Assembly (NCBI GenBank): GCA_026182355.1
Contig: JAPFBL010000170.1
Coordinates: 506,001 to 570,000, forward strand
Source: Hermatobates lingyangjiaoensis
Taxonomy: Eukaryota; Arthropoda; Insecta; Hemiptera; Hermatobatidae
Reading direction: 5' to 3'
Length of the DNA stretch: 64,000 nucleotides
Each line of letters opens with the position of its first letter. Position 1 is the first letter of the stretch. The notes beneath the pieces are model-generated. The model saw nothing but the letters and a program-made list of their open reading frames with translations, ran no database searches and was not told the DNA's origin. A program made the translations under genes and the position numbers. Positions 54,010-63,261 of the stretch are shown here, piece by piece.

Positions 54010-54275
54010 AAAGATTTCACATAAACATGTGAAATAACAATCAATGATCAAACCACAATAAGAAATGGGAAAACAAGACTAATATCTTTCAACAGATCCT
54101 TTCCTGCGCTTTCACCCTTTTAAAATACTCTTCCCTCCCACTCTTCTCAACTCCTCACCAGATGTTTTCTGCATCTAGTGTTCAGTTGGGTTTTTGACTC
54201 TGACGAAGACCGCTTGTTACGGTTGAAAGATCTTAGTCTGGTTTTCCCATTTCTTATTGTGGTTTGATCATATAT
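54010..54275. repeat. Inverted pair, family B, with captured spacer
   Basis: The left arm is broken after AATATCTTTCAAC and replaced by the spacer also seen (inverted) at about 19090-19180. The right arm is intact and ends at (TA)n. Confidence 0.75.
54200..54234 (+). ncRNA. Hammerhead ribozyme core, family B
   Basis: CTGACGA, A, GACCG-CTTGTTA-CGGTT, GAAA, AGATCT, T. All core bases present. Confidence 0.76.
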
Positions 54276-54648
54276 ATATATATATGTGGAATGTTTTTAT
54301 TATCTCGACCACATATATTTAACACTATTTTTCTTTTTTATCGTGGTTCAGTCTAGCTTCAATAATACAACACCCTTTAGGCCCGACGTTCTTCCTTGCT
54401 ATAGATGTAAAACCATGGCTTGGATTATTGGAGAGGTTTTCCGCACCATAAACTAAATCGGCATAACGACATATGTACTGAATAGACGAAATGTCGGCTT
54501 AAAGGTGTTGTATAGTTGAAGCTAGACCAAACCTTGATAAAAAAGAAAAATAGTGTTATATATTTATATATATTTACTATGATTTCTATTATTTATATTA
54601 TTTACTATGATTGTAAACACGTGAAATTAAAATCAATTTCTAAACCAC

Positions 54649-54957
54649 ATTAAGGTGTTACTTCGGGCATGCCAGAACGAGGAAGTGGAAGAGACAATTC
54701 CTCACTTTTTTTGTCAATGCCCTGGTTTGGCTCAAAGAAGGAAAGAAGCATTAGGAGAATATTTCTTTGACAATCTTGAGAACTTAGCATCCACTGGTAT
54801 CAGGGATCTGTCTGGATTTATTATTCTCTCGAGATGGTTCGAGTGGACCAGTGACGGGGGAGAATAGCCTCAATTCCTCTTTGTAGTATTACAAGGGGCC
54901 GGCTTGCGGCCTATGTGTGTTCTCTCTCGGGACGGCCACTGTAACCTAACCTAACCT
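54649..54957 (+). pseudogene. LINE ORF2 C-terminus and 3' UTR with (AACCT)3 tail
   Basis: The frame 54655-54867 has the C-terminal zinc-binding signature of LINE ORF2 (C-x8-9-T-I-P-H-F-F-C-Q-C-P, then a Arg/Lys-rich helix). After the stop comes a short 3' UTR ending AACCTAACCTAACCT. Strongly 5' truncated. The last about 90 bp are related to the SINE tails at 41065-41155 and 59061-59150. Confidence 0.8.
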
Positions 54958-55227
54958 AAGGTGTTACTTATATATCTCGTATACAGACGAAGACTATTTG
55001 TTTTGTTCAAAAAATCTTAATGGCATTTCAGATTTCCTACTATAGTTTAGACGTTTATATTTGTATATTATATATAGTATATAGGTTCATAAATAACCTA
55101 TAGCTAAACAAGAAATAGACACTCACTTCTGTGTCTAATTTTTGGTTCTACGGTCATTAAGAGACAAAAGAGAGGAGGTTAAGCGTCATGTGAAGACTAG
55201 AAGTGTTTTCACACACTTGCCTGTAAA

Positions 55228-55350
55228 AAACAAGAAGGAAAATCTGGAGTGGCCTACACTCAACTTTAATATAAGTAAACATATAAAAAACAAAAGAAAC
55301 AAGAAGGAAAATCTGGAGTGGCCTACACTCAACTTTACTATAAGTAAACA
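55228..55350. repeat. Tandem duplication of about 56 bp
   Basis: AACAAGAAGGAAAATCTGGA through GTAAACATA occurs twice in a row with one or two differences. Confidence 0.85.
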
Positions 55351-55359
55351 TAAAATCAT

Positions 55360-56890
55360 TTTTCTTGGGTAAAAAATATATAATGTTTAATCTAGGAATA
55401 ATATAAATGTCTAAATGGGAGATGTTCAACAGTCATTCATTCATGGAGGTAGCACAGGTAGTGATTGATCCACGATCAATATTTATGATTATTTTTGTAT
55501 ATCACACTACTGATGCATATAATATCATTAGTATAACTACATAAGTAATAACATTTTTGAAAAGCCAAAGTGAAAATTTCTTGGTACGAAATAATCTACA
55601 AGAGAACATGGCTTTTGTTCAAATAGTCAGTGGATTTCTTACATCGTTTACTTGACCTCCTTCTACATTTAATATTTAAGTGAAATTTTCAAATTTAAAA
55701 CAGGAAAATAGCCTTATTTTCTCTGAAAAACATCATAAACATCGAAGGAAAAAATTCCGTTTTAAGATGATTTATAATTAAGGAAGTGGTAGATTTCGTG
55801 TTACGAAATAATCTTTTTCAGGAGAACAGGGATTTTGTTCCAATAGCTAGTGGATCTCTTACAAAGTTTACCTGACCTAGCTCTACATTAAATATTTAAG
55901 ACAAATTTTAAACACTTATAACTTTAAAATTTTTCTATTCATATGAAAAATGTCAGAAACATCTAAGAAAAAAATGATGTTTTAAGATAATTTTCAATTT
56001 AAGATGTAGGATAAATACATTTATTATTCTTCAAAGAATGTTTTCAATTTTGAATTATGTTCTACGTTTTTGGTGTTTTATAGAAGTATTATACTGGGGA
56101 TTTTATGGCTTCCTAGTTTTTAATGAAAATCACTTTTCTTCCGATTTGCCAAAATGCAGAAAATCAGAGTCAAAAAATTCACTCTGAGCAAGTGTCATCG
56201 TTTTCTGCGTGCTGTACTCTGTTATAAGGATGCTGGGAATGCATACTGAGAAATAATATATTAGCAATTAGCCAGTTTTACATACTCAAATCAAAGTCAA
56301 AATCGGCTCTTCAGTATAATTTAAAACTTTTATAGCTTGGATCTTCTAAGTTCAAGACCAGTCTTGAATTTAAACCGTTAGTTTATTATTTTTTTTTGTT
56401 TAGTTTTTGTAACTTATTTTTTTATTGTTTAAAATATTTTTTTTAGGATTTATTTCATTTCATCATCTTACAGTTTTTTTCTTTTAATTCAATATTTTAA
56501 TTATTTAAATATTTTTGAATATTTTTTATATATATTTAATATTTTTTTAAAATATTGTTTAAAATTTTTTTAAACATATATTTTAATATTTTTTTAATTT
56601 TTTTTATGTATTTTTAAAACTTTTAAATATTTTTTATATGTTTTCTTTATATCTTCTTCCCTTGTATTCTTCTTTAACTTTCTATGAATCTTGACTCCTT
56701 GGTTCTTTTAATTTTCTCCTTCGTGGCAGTACTGTTTTAGCTCTGAAGCTAGCGAGATTTCCAGTTGACTGTCGTTCCTACGTCAATTCACTTCTTCTCC
56801 TGAGGACAACTGCCATAACAAGCGAATTATTGATAAGTGAGTCCTAGTGTTACGTTTCTTTCTATATGTCACAGTTAATTTTAAATATAT
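55360..56890. other. Intergenic DNA between genes 2 and 3, no gene seen
   Basis: AT-rich. 55590-55980 contains two diverged copies of a roughly 190-bp block (GAAATAATCT, CAGTGGAT/TAGTGGAT, TTACAT/CTACAT-TAAATATTTAAG). No coding signal. Confidence 0.45.
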
Positions 56891-56991
56891 ATATATATAT
56901 ACACAATTAAAAGAAACGGTCCAGCGGACTTTTTTACAATAAAATAAAAAACGAAGGAAACACACAGAAAGACACAGACATAACTTACATC

Positions 56992-57017
56992 GATATTTCG
57001 ACAATCGTCGTCATCAG
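56992..57017 (-). ncRNA. Hammerhead ribozyme core, family A
   Basis: Minus-strand CTGATGA, C, GAC-GATT-GTC, GAAA, ATAT, C. The stem II loop differs from other family A copies, identically in both arms. Confidence 0.75.
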
Positions 57018-57126
57018 GAGGTGCGAAGAGCGAAGAGCGAAGAGTCCCGCAGGAAGACAGGGCAGGAAGACAGCGGTACCGCCCTGTCTTCCTGCGGGAC
57101 TCTTCGCTCTTCGCTCTTCGCACCTC

Positions 57127-57152
57127 CTGATGACGACGATTGTCGAAATATC
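57127..57152 (+). ncRNA. Hammerhead ribozyme core, family A
   Basis: Partner of 56992-57017 with the same GATT loop. Confidence 0.75.
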
Positions 57153-57227
57153 GATGTGAGTTATGTCTGTGTCTTTCTGTGTGTTTCCTTCGTTTTTTAT
57201 TTTATTATATATATATATATATATATA

Positions 57228-57410
57228 TGATCAAACTACAATAAGAAATGGGAAAACAAGACCAAGATCCCCCAACCGCAACAAGCGGTCCTCGTCAGAG
57301 TCAAAAACCCAACAGTTGGGTTTTTGATCCTGACGAAGACCGCTTTTTACGGTTGAAAGATCTTAAGTTTTGTTTTCCCATTTCATATTGTGGTTTGATC
57401 ATTGATATAT
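57228..57410. repeat. Inverted pair, family B
   Basis: Left arm with C substitutions (AAGATCCCCCAACCG), right arm close to the family consensus. Follows (TA)n directly after the family A hairpin. Confidence 0.78.
57330..57364 (+). ncRNA. Hammerhead ribozyme core, family B
   Basis: CTGACGA, A, GACCG-CTTTTTA-CGGTT, GAAA, AGATCT, T. Confidence 0.74.
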
Positions 57411-57429
57411 AGCTTTATATAAATTTCAC

Positions 57430-57433
<4 letters not shown>

Positions 57434-57493
<60 letters not shown>

Positions 57494-57505
57494 CCCCCCC
57501 CCCCC
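57434..57505. repeat. (CT)n microsatellite and poly-C
   Basis: About 28 CT dinucleotides followed by a run of C. Confidence 0.95.
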
Positions 57506-57571
57506 GAAATCTCTATTATCTGCTCATGAATTATAGGAAGGTTATTAAAACCATGAAAAATTGTAGTCAGA

Positions 57572-57577
57572 TTTATT
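57572..57577 (-). promoter_or_regulatory. Possible polyadenylation signal of gene 3
   Basis: AATAAA on the minus strand about 57 nt past the proposed stop codon. Confidence 0.4.
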
Positions 57578-57633
57578 ACATTTGTATACAATAATAATCT
57601 TTGAAGAGGATGACCAAGAGATTGAGATCAAAA

Positions 57634-57693
57634 TCAAATACGATGAAAACAGTAAGTTCTAACACCTTTTACTTTAGGTTGATAAGTGCATTC
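57634..57693 (-). CDS. Gene 3 putative last exon
   Basis: Acceptor TGATTCTGTTTCAG, 19 codons, TGA. Begins Glu-Cys, like Ala-Gln-Cys and Ser-Cys in the last exons of genes 1 and 2, but is much shorter. Confidence 0.5.
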   Translation of the reverse strand, partial: ECTYQPKVKGVRTYCFHRI

Positions 57694-60600
57694 CTGAAAC
57701 AGAATCAAATGAATTTCATTAAAAAGTAATTAAACTCTCCACCGTCATCAGATATTAGTTACAAAAAAGTATCATTAACATTATTTTACAAAAAAAAAAA
57801 AAAAATTTATCACCATCTACTAATTTTAGCTAGTTGAAATTCATAGTTATTATATAACTCACATTAAATGGCAAACAAAAAAAATCATCAATTTTTTATA
57901 ACTAAAAAAGTTAGTTTTTACGGAATAATATAAGAATGTTGATTTATGTTTGAATCTGAAAGATTGTCAACTCAACTGAGGACGTTCAGTTCGATGACTT
58001 GTAGAGATTTTAACTGCAAAAATATTTCTCTATAGAGCATAAACTCTATATGTTTTTACTAATTCTATCAGAAGAAACGAATATTGCAGTAAATCAATTA
58101 AATTGTATAAATTCAATGAATCCACATTTTTTTTTTATAATTTAAATATTATTACTAGAATTTTAAAGTTTTGTATATGACATCTAGCCAAAACTAGCTT
58201 GGAAAAAAAATATTAAATTTTGTTCTACATACAAAAAAAAAATTAAATGAATACTAACAATGCGTGTCAAACTCCAAGAGTTTGAAACTCGTTGTTAGCT
58301 TTCATATTAAACATTTTTTTTTGTATTGAAACGTAATTTTTGAAATAACCCAATATGTTACAAAATAAGGCCTTAATATTTTAAGGAATATGCTTGAGAA
58401 TAGGCAAATCTTGTATTGTATGAAAAGGAGCAGAAATAATCTAAGGATTTTAACCGGATTTCTAACGGGTTACTGCAAACTTTATGGCCATTTGCGAAGA
58501 ATGGGCATTATCAATGATGGTTTGTGCAGATTCTACAAGGAAGAGGAAAATATACCATTGCACCTGCTGGCTGACTGTCAAGCTACTTTGCTACACGGAA
58601 GCAGGTGCTTCGGGACACTCTACAAAACTATAGATGAACTTTTACCGTTGAACCCAGCAAAACTGCTGAGCTTCTTTGGAGCCGTTGAAGCGAACTGGTG
58701 TACTATAGTACAGAAGGGGGAAGTACAATAGTTCTTAGGACGCAGTACTATAATCACCATCAATGAAAAAGCAAATAATAATAAAAAAAAGGGCCTTTAA
58801 CAATTAGTAATTGTCCATTGATATAATAAACACATGACATGAAAGCAATGATTAATATTTGAATATATTCTCCTTACTTTATCGTCAGGGCGAATACAGT
58901 AGAATCGGAATTCCATATTATCCAAGGCAGATTGTCCAATGACTTTTCCATTTTGAATGTCGGCCACAGAGGTTGCCTGAAAGATAGTTATTCATTGTTT
59001 AAAAGAATTTCATGTAATTTTGTCTCTATTAATAAACAGCTCATTCACTTAAGAAGTTTAGGTTAGGTTAGGTTAGGTTGCAGTGGCAGTCCCACAAGGG
59101 AACACACGTAGGCCGAGCTTTGGCCCTTTGTGATACCACACAATGAAGATTGATTCCTACAGTGGGAGTCCTAAATTTTGCCTAACTCAAATGTATTTAG
59201 AGTAGGGATCTTTAACGAGTACCTGACATCGTACAGGCTTGGGACCGACAGTTTAATGTCCTTCTCCGAGGGACGACGTGCTCAGATTTATTCACCTCCC
59301 ACGTGAATAAATCGAGGGCCAGGTGGGGATTGAACCCCAGTCCTATCAGTTCAGAGGCGAGAACGTAACCACTGAGCTAGCCTGACCCCTACTTAAGAAG
59401 TTTACTAAAAACACAAATCAATCTCAAAAAAAAGAGAAAAAGAAAAGAAGAGAAATGTGAAAGTACCTTTGAAAAATTTCGTCATCAATTCTATTCCTTC
59501 CTTAGCAATCACATCTACCCTAATCCTACCAAAACCTGTATTTTTTACAACTACGTTTATCGATTGAATTGCGTTCAGTCTTATTTTTTTTTTATTATGT
59601 GGGTTTAGGTTCCTGTTTATGACACATTTCCTGATGATGGCATATAAATCCATAAAATATTTAAAATAAATTCAAAACGAAGGAAACATACAGAAAGACA
59701 CAGACATAACTCACATCGATATTTCGACCATCGTCGTCATCAGGAGGTGTGAAGAGCGAAGAGTCCCGCAGGAAGACAGGGCGGTACTCCGCGCTCTTCG
59801 CTCTTCACACCTCCTGATGACGACGATGGTCGAAATATCGATGTGAGTTATGTCTGTGTGTTTCCTTCGTTTTGAATTTATTTTAAAAAAGTCCGCTGGA
59901 CCGTTTCTTTTAATTGTCATAAAATATTTATTTATTTAAGTTAAATTCAACTTCTTTGTTGTTGTTTCTAATTTATCTTGAAGTAATCTAAATTAAGAAA
60001 GACATCGTCAAATTATTACCAAAAGTCTTCGGTTATAATTATTGCCAATGCGCTCCAATTGTTTGTCTTCGCAATCTTTATGTTTACGAATCTCCTTCAA
60101 CTGAAAACAAAAAAAACAAGATATTAATTCCACTGTATAATTAAAATATTTCTTAAGTTCTATAGAGTTTAAACCTTGAGACTTTTTCTATAATTAGTGA
60201 AATTTGACCTCCATATGTTTGTATACTTGAAATAGTATGAGGCATGAAACACATGTCATTCATTGTATACACACTTTTATTCAATTAATACTTAATGTTT
60301 TATACAATAGTGAATTAAGTTTGGTCATATTTCATTACTTGTGCAATCTGTTATAGTATGGTATTTACACATATATTAGGGAATTTCAAAAATTACATCT
60401 CTACCAAAAAAAAAAAGTTTAATATAAAAACTAACAACGCGTTTCGAACACTTAGTGTTCTTCTTCAGGTTTATATCTAAAAAATATACAATACTGTGAG
60501 CTTTCAAAACATCAGAAATTCAATAGTGTTAAATTCCACTATTGAGTTCATGCATTTCATCATTACCACAGAGATTAGTATTATTAATATTAAACATATA

Positions 60601-62409
60601 ATATATATATAATAATAAAATAAATAAAAACAAAGTGGTGGTAAATTAAGTAACTAATAAAATCTAGGCAGCATTGGGATAGTATTTAGGTTATAAACAG
60701 ATAGGTAGGATTCATTAGATCAGTTCGTGTTGAAGATGGGTGACACCCGAAACCGGTCCGACAGCTACGGCAGCAGTGTACGAGGTAAGACGGTAGATTA
60801 TATGTTTAATATTAATCCACTATTGAAATTGAACATTCATATATTGTATTCAATTTTTTGATTCAATTGTATTGATGTTATATATTTTATTATATAACAA
60901 GATTTCACAATAACTCGTGAAACAACAATTAACGTTCAAACCAGAATAAGTAAGATCTTTCAACTATAACAAGCAGTCTTTGTCAGAGTCAAATTCCAAC
61001 TGATTTTGAAATTTGACTCGAACGAAAACCGCTTGTTACGGTTAAAAGATTTTAATCTTTTTTTTTCAGTTTTTTTTTTGTGGTTTGGACGTTTATTCTA
61101 TTATGTATCTATAAATTTAATATTAAGTGGATTGATTTTAAACTTACACAAAAACCATAGCTTAAAAATGTTTGTAACTCTTTTGTTAATTTTTTTTCTT
61201 TTATATCTTACCTTGGACATAACAGAGTTGGAAATGGTTTTAATACTTTCCCATTTCGTGAGATAATTTGATAGGACATCCACCTTGGCGACCAGAACGC
61301 TTGTCTAAAAATAAAAAAAAAAAACTTAACGATGAACTTCAAATTTCAATCAAAATTAGTGTAACGAACTAAACTATTTATATTCTAAAAAAAAAACTTA
61401 ACGATGAACTTCAAATTTCAATCAAAATTAGTGTAACGAACTAAACTATTTATTTTCTAAAAAAAAAACTTAAGATGAACTTCAAATTTTAATCAAAATT
61501 AGTGTAACGAACTAAACTATTTATATTCTAAAAAAAAAAACTTAACGATGAACTTCAAATTTCAATCAAAATTAGTGTAACGAACTAAACTATTTATATT
61601 CTACAAAAAAAAAACTTAACGATGAACTTCAAATTTCAATCAAAATTAGTGTAACGAACTAAACTATTTATATTCTAAAAAAAAAACTTAACGATGAACT
61701 TCAAATTTTAATCAAAATTAGTGTAACGAACTAAACTATTTATATTCTAAAAAAAAACTTAACGATGAACTTCAAATTTCAATCAAAATTAGTGTAACGA
61801 AACAAACTATTTATATTCTAAAAAAAAAACTTAACGATGAACTTCAAATTTCAATCAAAATTAGTGTAACGAACTAAACTATTTATATTCTACAAAAAAA
61901 AAACTTAACGATGAACTTCAAATTTCAATCAAAATTAGTGTAACGAACTAAACTATTTATATTCTAAAAAAAAAAACTTAACGATGAACTTCAAATTTTA
62001 ATCAAAATTAGTGTAACGAACTAAACTATTTATATTCTAAAAAAAAACTTAACGATGAACTTCAAATTTCAATCAAAATTAGTGTAACGAAACAAACTAT
62101 TTATATTCTAAAAAAAAAAACTTAACGATGAACTTCAAATTTCAATCAAAATTAGTGTAACGAAACAAACTATTTATATTCTAAAAAAAAAACTTAACGA
62201 TGAACTTCAAATTACAATCAAAATTAGTGTAACGAAACAAACTATTTGTATTCTAAAAAAAAATTTTTTTTTTTGTAAATGATATATTGCGGTAGTTGTT
62301 TAATGTGAGAACTGACGTCGTGTCTGATTTCATCGAGGTCAGAGCTGATGGCATCCAAGTTATGGCTTACATTCTTTACTTTTTCTTCTCTTTCTTCTCT
62401 GATTCTTCC
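57634..62409 (-). CDS. Gene 3 (5' end not found): third member of the secreted coiled-coil family
   Basis: Five exons were found: 62317-62409, 61212-61304, 60020-60100, 58878-58976 and 57634-57693. All have GT-AG borders and phase-0 introns, giving 141 residues. The first seen exon has Val11, Val14, Leu18, Ile21, Leu25 and Ile28 in perfect 3-4 spacing. The Phe-Tyr-Cys exon and the short Glu-Cys exon occupy the positions of exons 6 and 7 in genes 1 and 2. The signal-peptide exon and possibly one more should lie at higher coordinates but I did not find them by 64000. The last exon is the weakest part of the model. Confidence 0.68.
57720..58385. other. Gene 3 terminal intron, A/T-rich
   Basis: Poly-A/poly-T runs and no recognisable element up to the LINE fragment. 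Confidence 0.45.
58390..58790 (+). pseudogene. LINE ORF2 C-terminal fragment, second family
   Basis: The frame 58390-58731 resembles the end of Jockey/CR1-type ORF2: NLRILTGFLTGYCKL, HLRRMGI, C-R-F-Y, then PLHLLADC and a Leu-rich end. A short 3' UTR with an A-rich tail (AATAATAATAAAAAAA) follows. 5' truncated and opposite in strand to gene 3. Confidence 0.78.
58878..58976 (-). CDS. Gene 3 Cys-bearing exon
   Basis: 33 codons between acceptor CTATCTTTCAG and donor GTAAGG. Contains Phe-Arg-Phe-Tyr-Cys near its end. Counterpart of exon 6 in genes 1 and 2. Confidence 0.77.
59061..59390 (-). mobile_element. tRNA-derived SINE, complete, with 14-bp target duplication
   Basis: Minus-strand SINE of the same family as 40834-41155. 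The AACCT tail (four units) is at the low-coordinate end, and the A box TAGCTCAGTGG is near 59375. ACTTAAGAAGTTTA flanks it at 59047-59060 and 59391-59404. Confidence 0.9.
59718..59743 (-). ncRNA. Hammerhead ribozyme core, family A
   Basis: Minus-strand core intact: CTGATGA, C, GAC-GATG-GTC, GAAA, ATAT, C. Confidence 0.75.
59814..59839 (+). ncRNA. Hammerhead ribozyme core, family A
   Basis: Partner of 59718-59743, intact. Confidence 0.75.
60020..60100 (-). CDS. Gene 3 exon (helical, charged)
   Basis: 27 codons between acceptor TTTTTTGTTTTCAG and donor GTAATA. Lys/Arg/Glu/Asp-rich with one Cys. Confidence 0.76.
60436..60468 (-). ncRNA. Hammerhead ribozyme core, family E-like
   Basis: Minus-strand CTGAAGA, A, GAACAC-TAA-GTGTTC, GAAA, stem III ACGCGT, cleavage-site T. 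Close to 36137-36169 but N7 and the loop differ. No + partner nearby. Confidence 0.72.
60730..60758 (+). ncRNA. Variant hammerhead, family D (C3 is U)
   Basis: TTGAAGA, linker T, stem II GGGT-GAC-ACCC, GAAA, stem III ACCGGT, cleavage-site C. Everything fits except the first core base. Confidence 0.55.
60895..61100. repeat. Inverted pair, family B, decayed
   Basis: Arms with AACAAGATTTCACAATAA, AAGATCTTTCAACTATAACA and a degraded complement. Both ribozyme cores are mutated (CTGACAA; TCGAACGA). Confidence 0.65.
61212..61304 (-). CDS. Gene 3 exon (helical)
   Basis: 31 codons between acceptor TTTTATTTTTAG and donor GTAAGA. Leu4, Val8, Leu11, Leu15 and Trp18 are 3-4 spaced. The acceptor is directly fused to the 73-bp array. 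Confidence 0.76.
61305..62270. repeat. 73-bp tandem array filling a gene 3 intron, about 13 copies
   Basis: Units of about 72-75 bp carry CTTAACGATGAACTTCAAAT, AGTGTAACGAACTAAACTAT and a poly-A run of 7-10. On the minus (gene) strand each unit reads ACTAAT...GTTAAGTTTTTTTTTTAGAAT, i.e. a branch-point-like site, a polypyrimidine tract and AG. The unit nearest the exon supplies the authentic acceptor. Confidence 0.9.
62317..62409 (-). CDS. Gene 3 exon (coiled coil), first one found
   Basis: 31 codons after acceptor AAATCTGTTTCAG; the donor is taken as GTCAGT (as in gene 2 exon 4), which gives phase 0. The best heptad pattern in the window. Confidence 0.72.
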
Positions 62410-62729
62410 CTGAAACAGATTTACTAATTAATTTTTATTGTACATTTATATCATTTATATAATCTTGTTATATTTTTAATGTACCGGAGGTACATAACAT
62501 GACTCCAAAATCACTGATGGGATTCAGCCGGTTCGCACCGGTACGTGAGAACCGGTGCTTAAAGTGTTATGAGTTCAGCGAACCGGTTGTTAAAATTACG
62601 TAAACCCCTTTTCAGACCTGTATTAATTAGCCCACTATCAAACACTACAAGTGTCGCGTGACTCATGTAACTTGTGCATGTATGACAACATAATTTGCGC
62701 ATGTATATAGCCTATATATATAACTGATA

Positions 62730-62831
62730 TTGCAGTTGCATTATGTGATATTGTTTATAGAGTTCGTCAATGTAACCAGTTTAACGATATAAACTTGGAT
62801 AATAGTTTACGCTGTAGTTCTAGGTGCACTC

Positions 62832-62869
<38 letters not shown>

Positions 62870-63017
62870 CTATATATTAATATATATATATAGATAGTAT
62901 CTATATATATATTAATAGGAGTGCACCTAGAACTACAGCGTAAACTATTATGCAAGTTTATATCGTTAAACTGGTTACATTGACGAACTCTATAAACAAT
63001 ATCACATAATGCAACTG

Positions 63018-63022
<5 letters not shown>
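62730..63022. repeat. Inverted repeat with (TA)n at its centre
   Basis: Arms of about 107 bp, e.g. GTGATATTGTTTATAGAGTT and its complement, are near-perfect and joined at a TA-rich centre (62833-62912). In contrast to the PLE hairpins, the TA tract is inside. No ribozyme core seen. Confidence 0.85.
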
Positions 63023-63058
<36 letters not shown>

Positions 63059-63089
63059 TTACTACAACGTGCTTGGTCTCCCTTTCTCT

Positions 63090-63220
63090 TTTCTCTTGAA
63101 GACGGATTATCCGAAAATTTGAGTTTATAAGTGTTTTTTTTTACTTTCTGTGTGTTGCTCTTCTTGAATTTTAAACTCGTTTTGTGTCCACTTTGGATCG
63201 CCATTCCGTTTATTAAGTGA

Positions 63221-63261
<41 letters not shown>

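Larger units (their letters stand above)
56900..57215. repeat. Family A inverted PLE terminal pair
   Basis: Same as 9071-9312 with AAGAGCGAAGAGCGAAGAG expanded at the centre. (TA)n lies on both ends (56886, 57208). Confidence 0.86.
59660..59925. repeat. Family A inverted PLE terminal pair
   Basis: As 9071-9312 with a short centre (59780-59795). Here the ends abut AAAATATTTA rather than a long TA tract. Confidence 0.85.
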
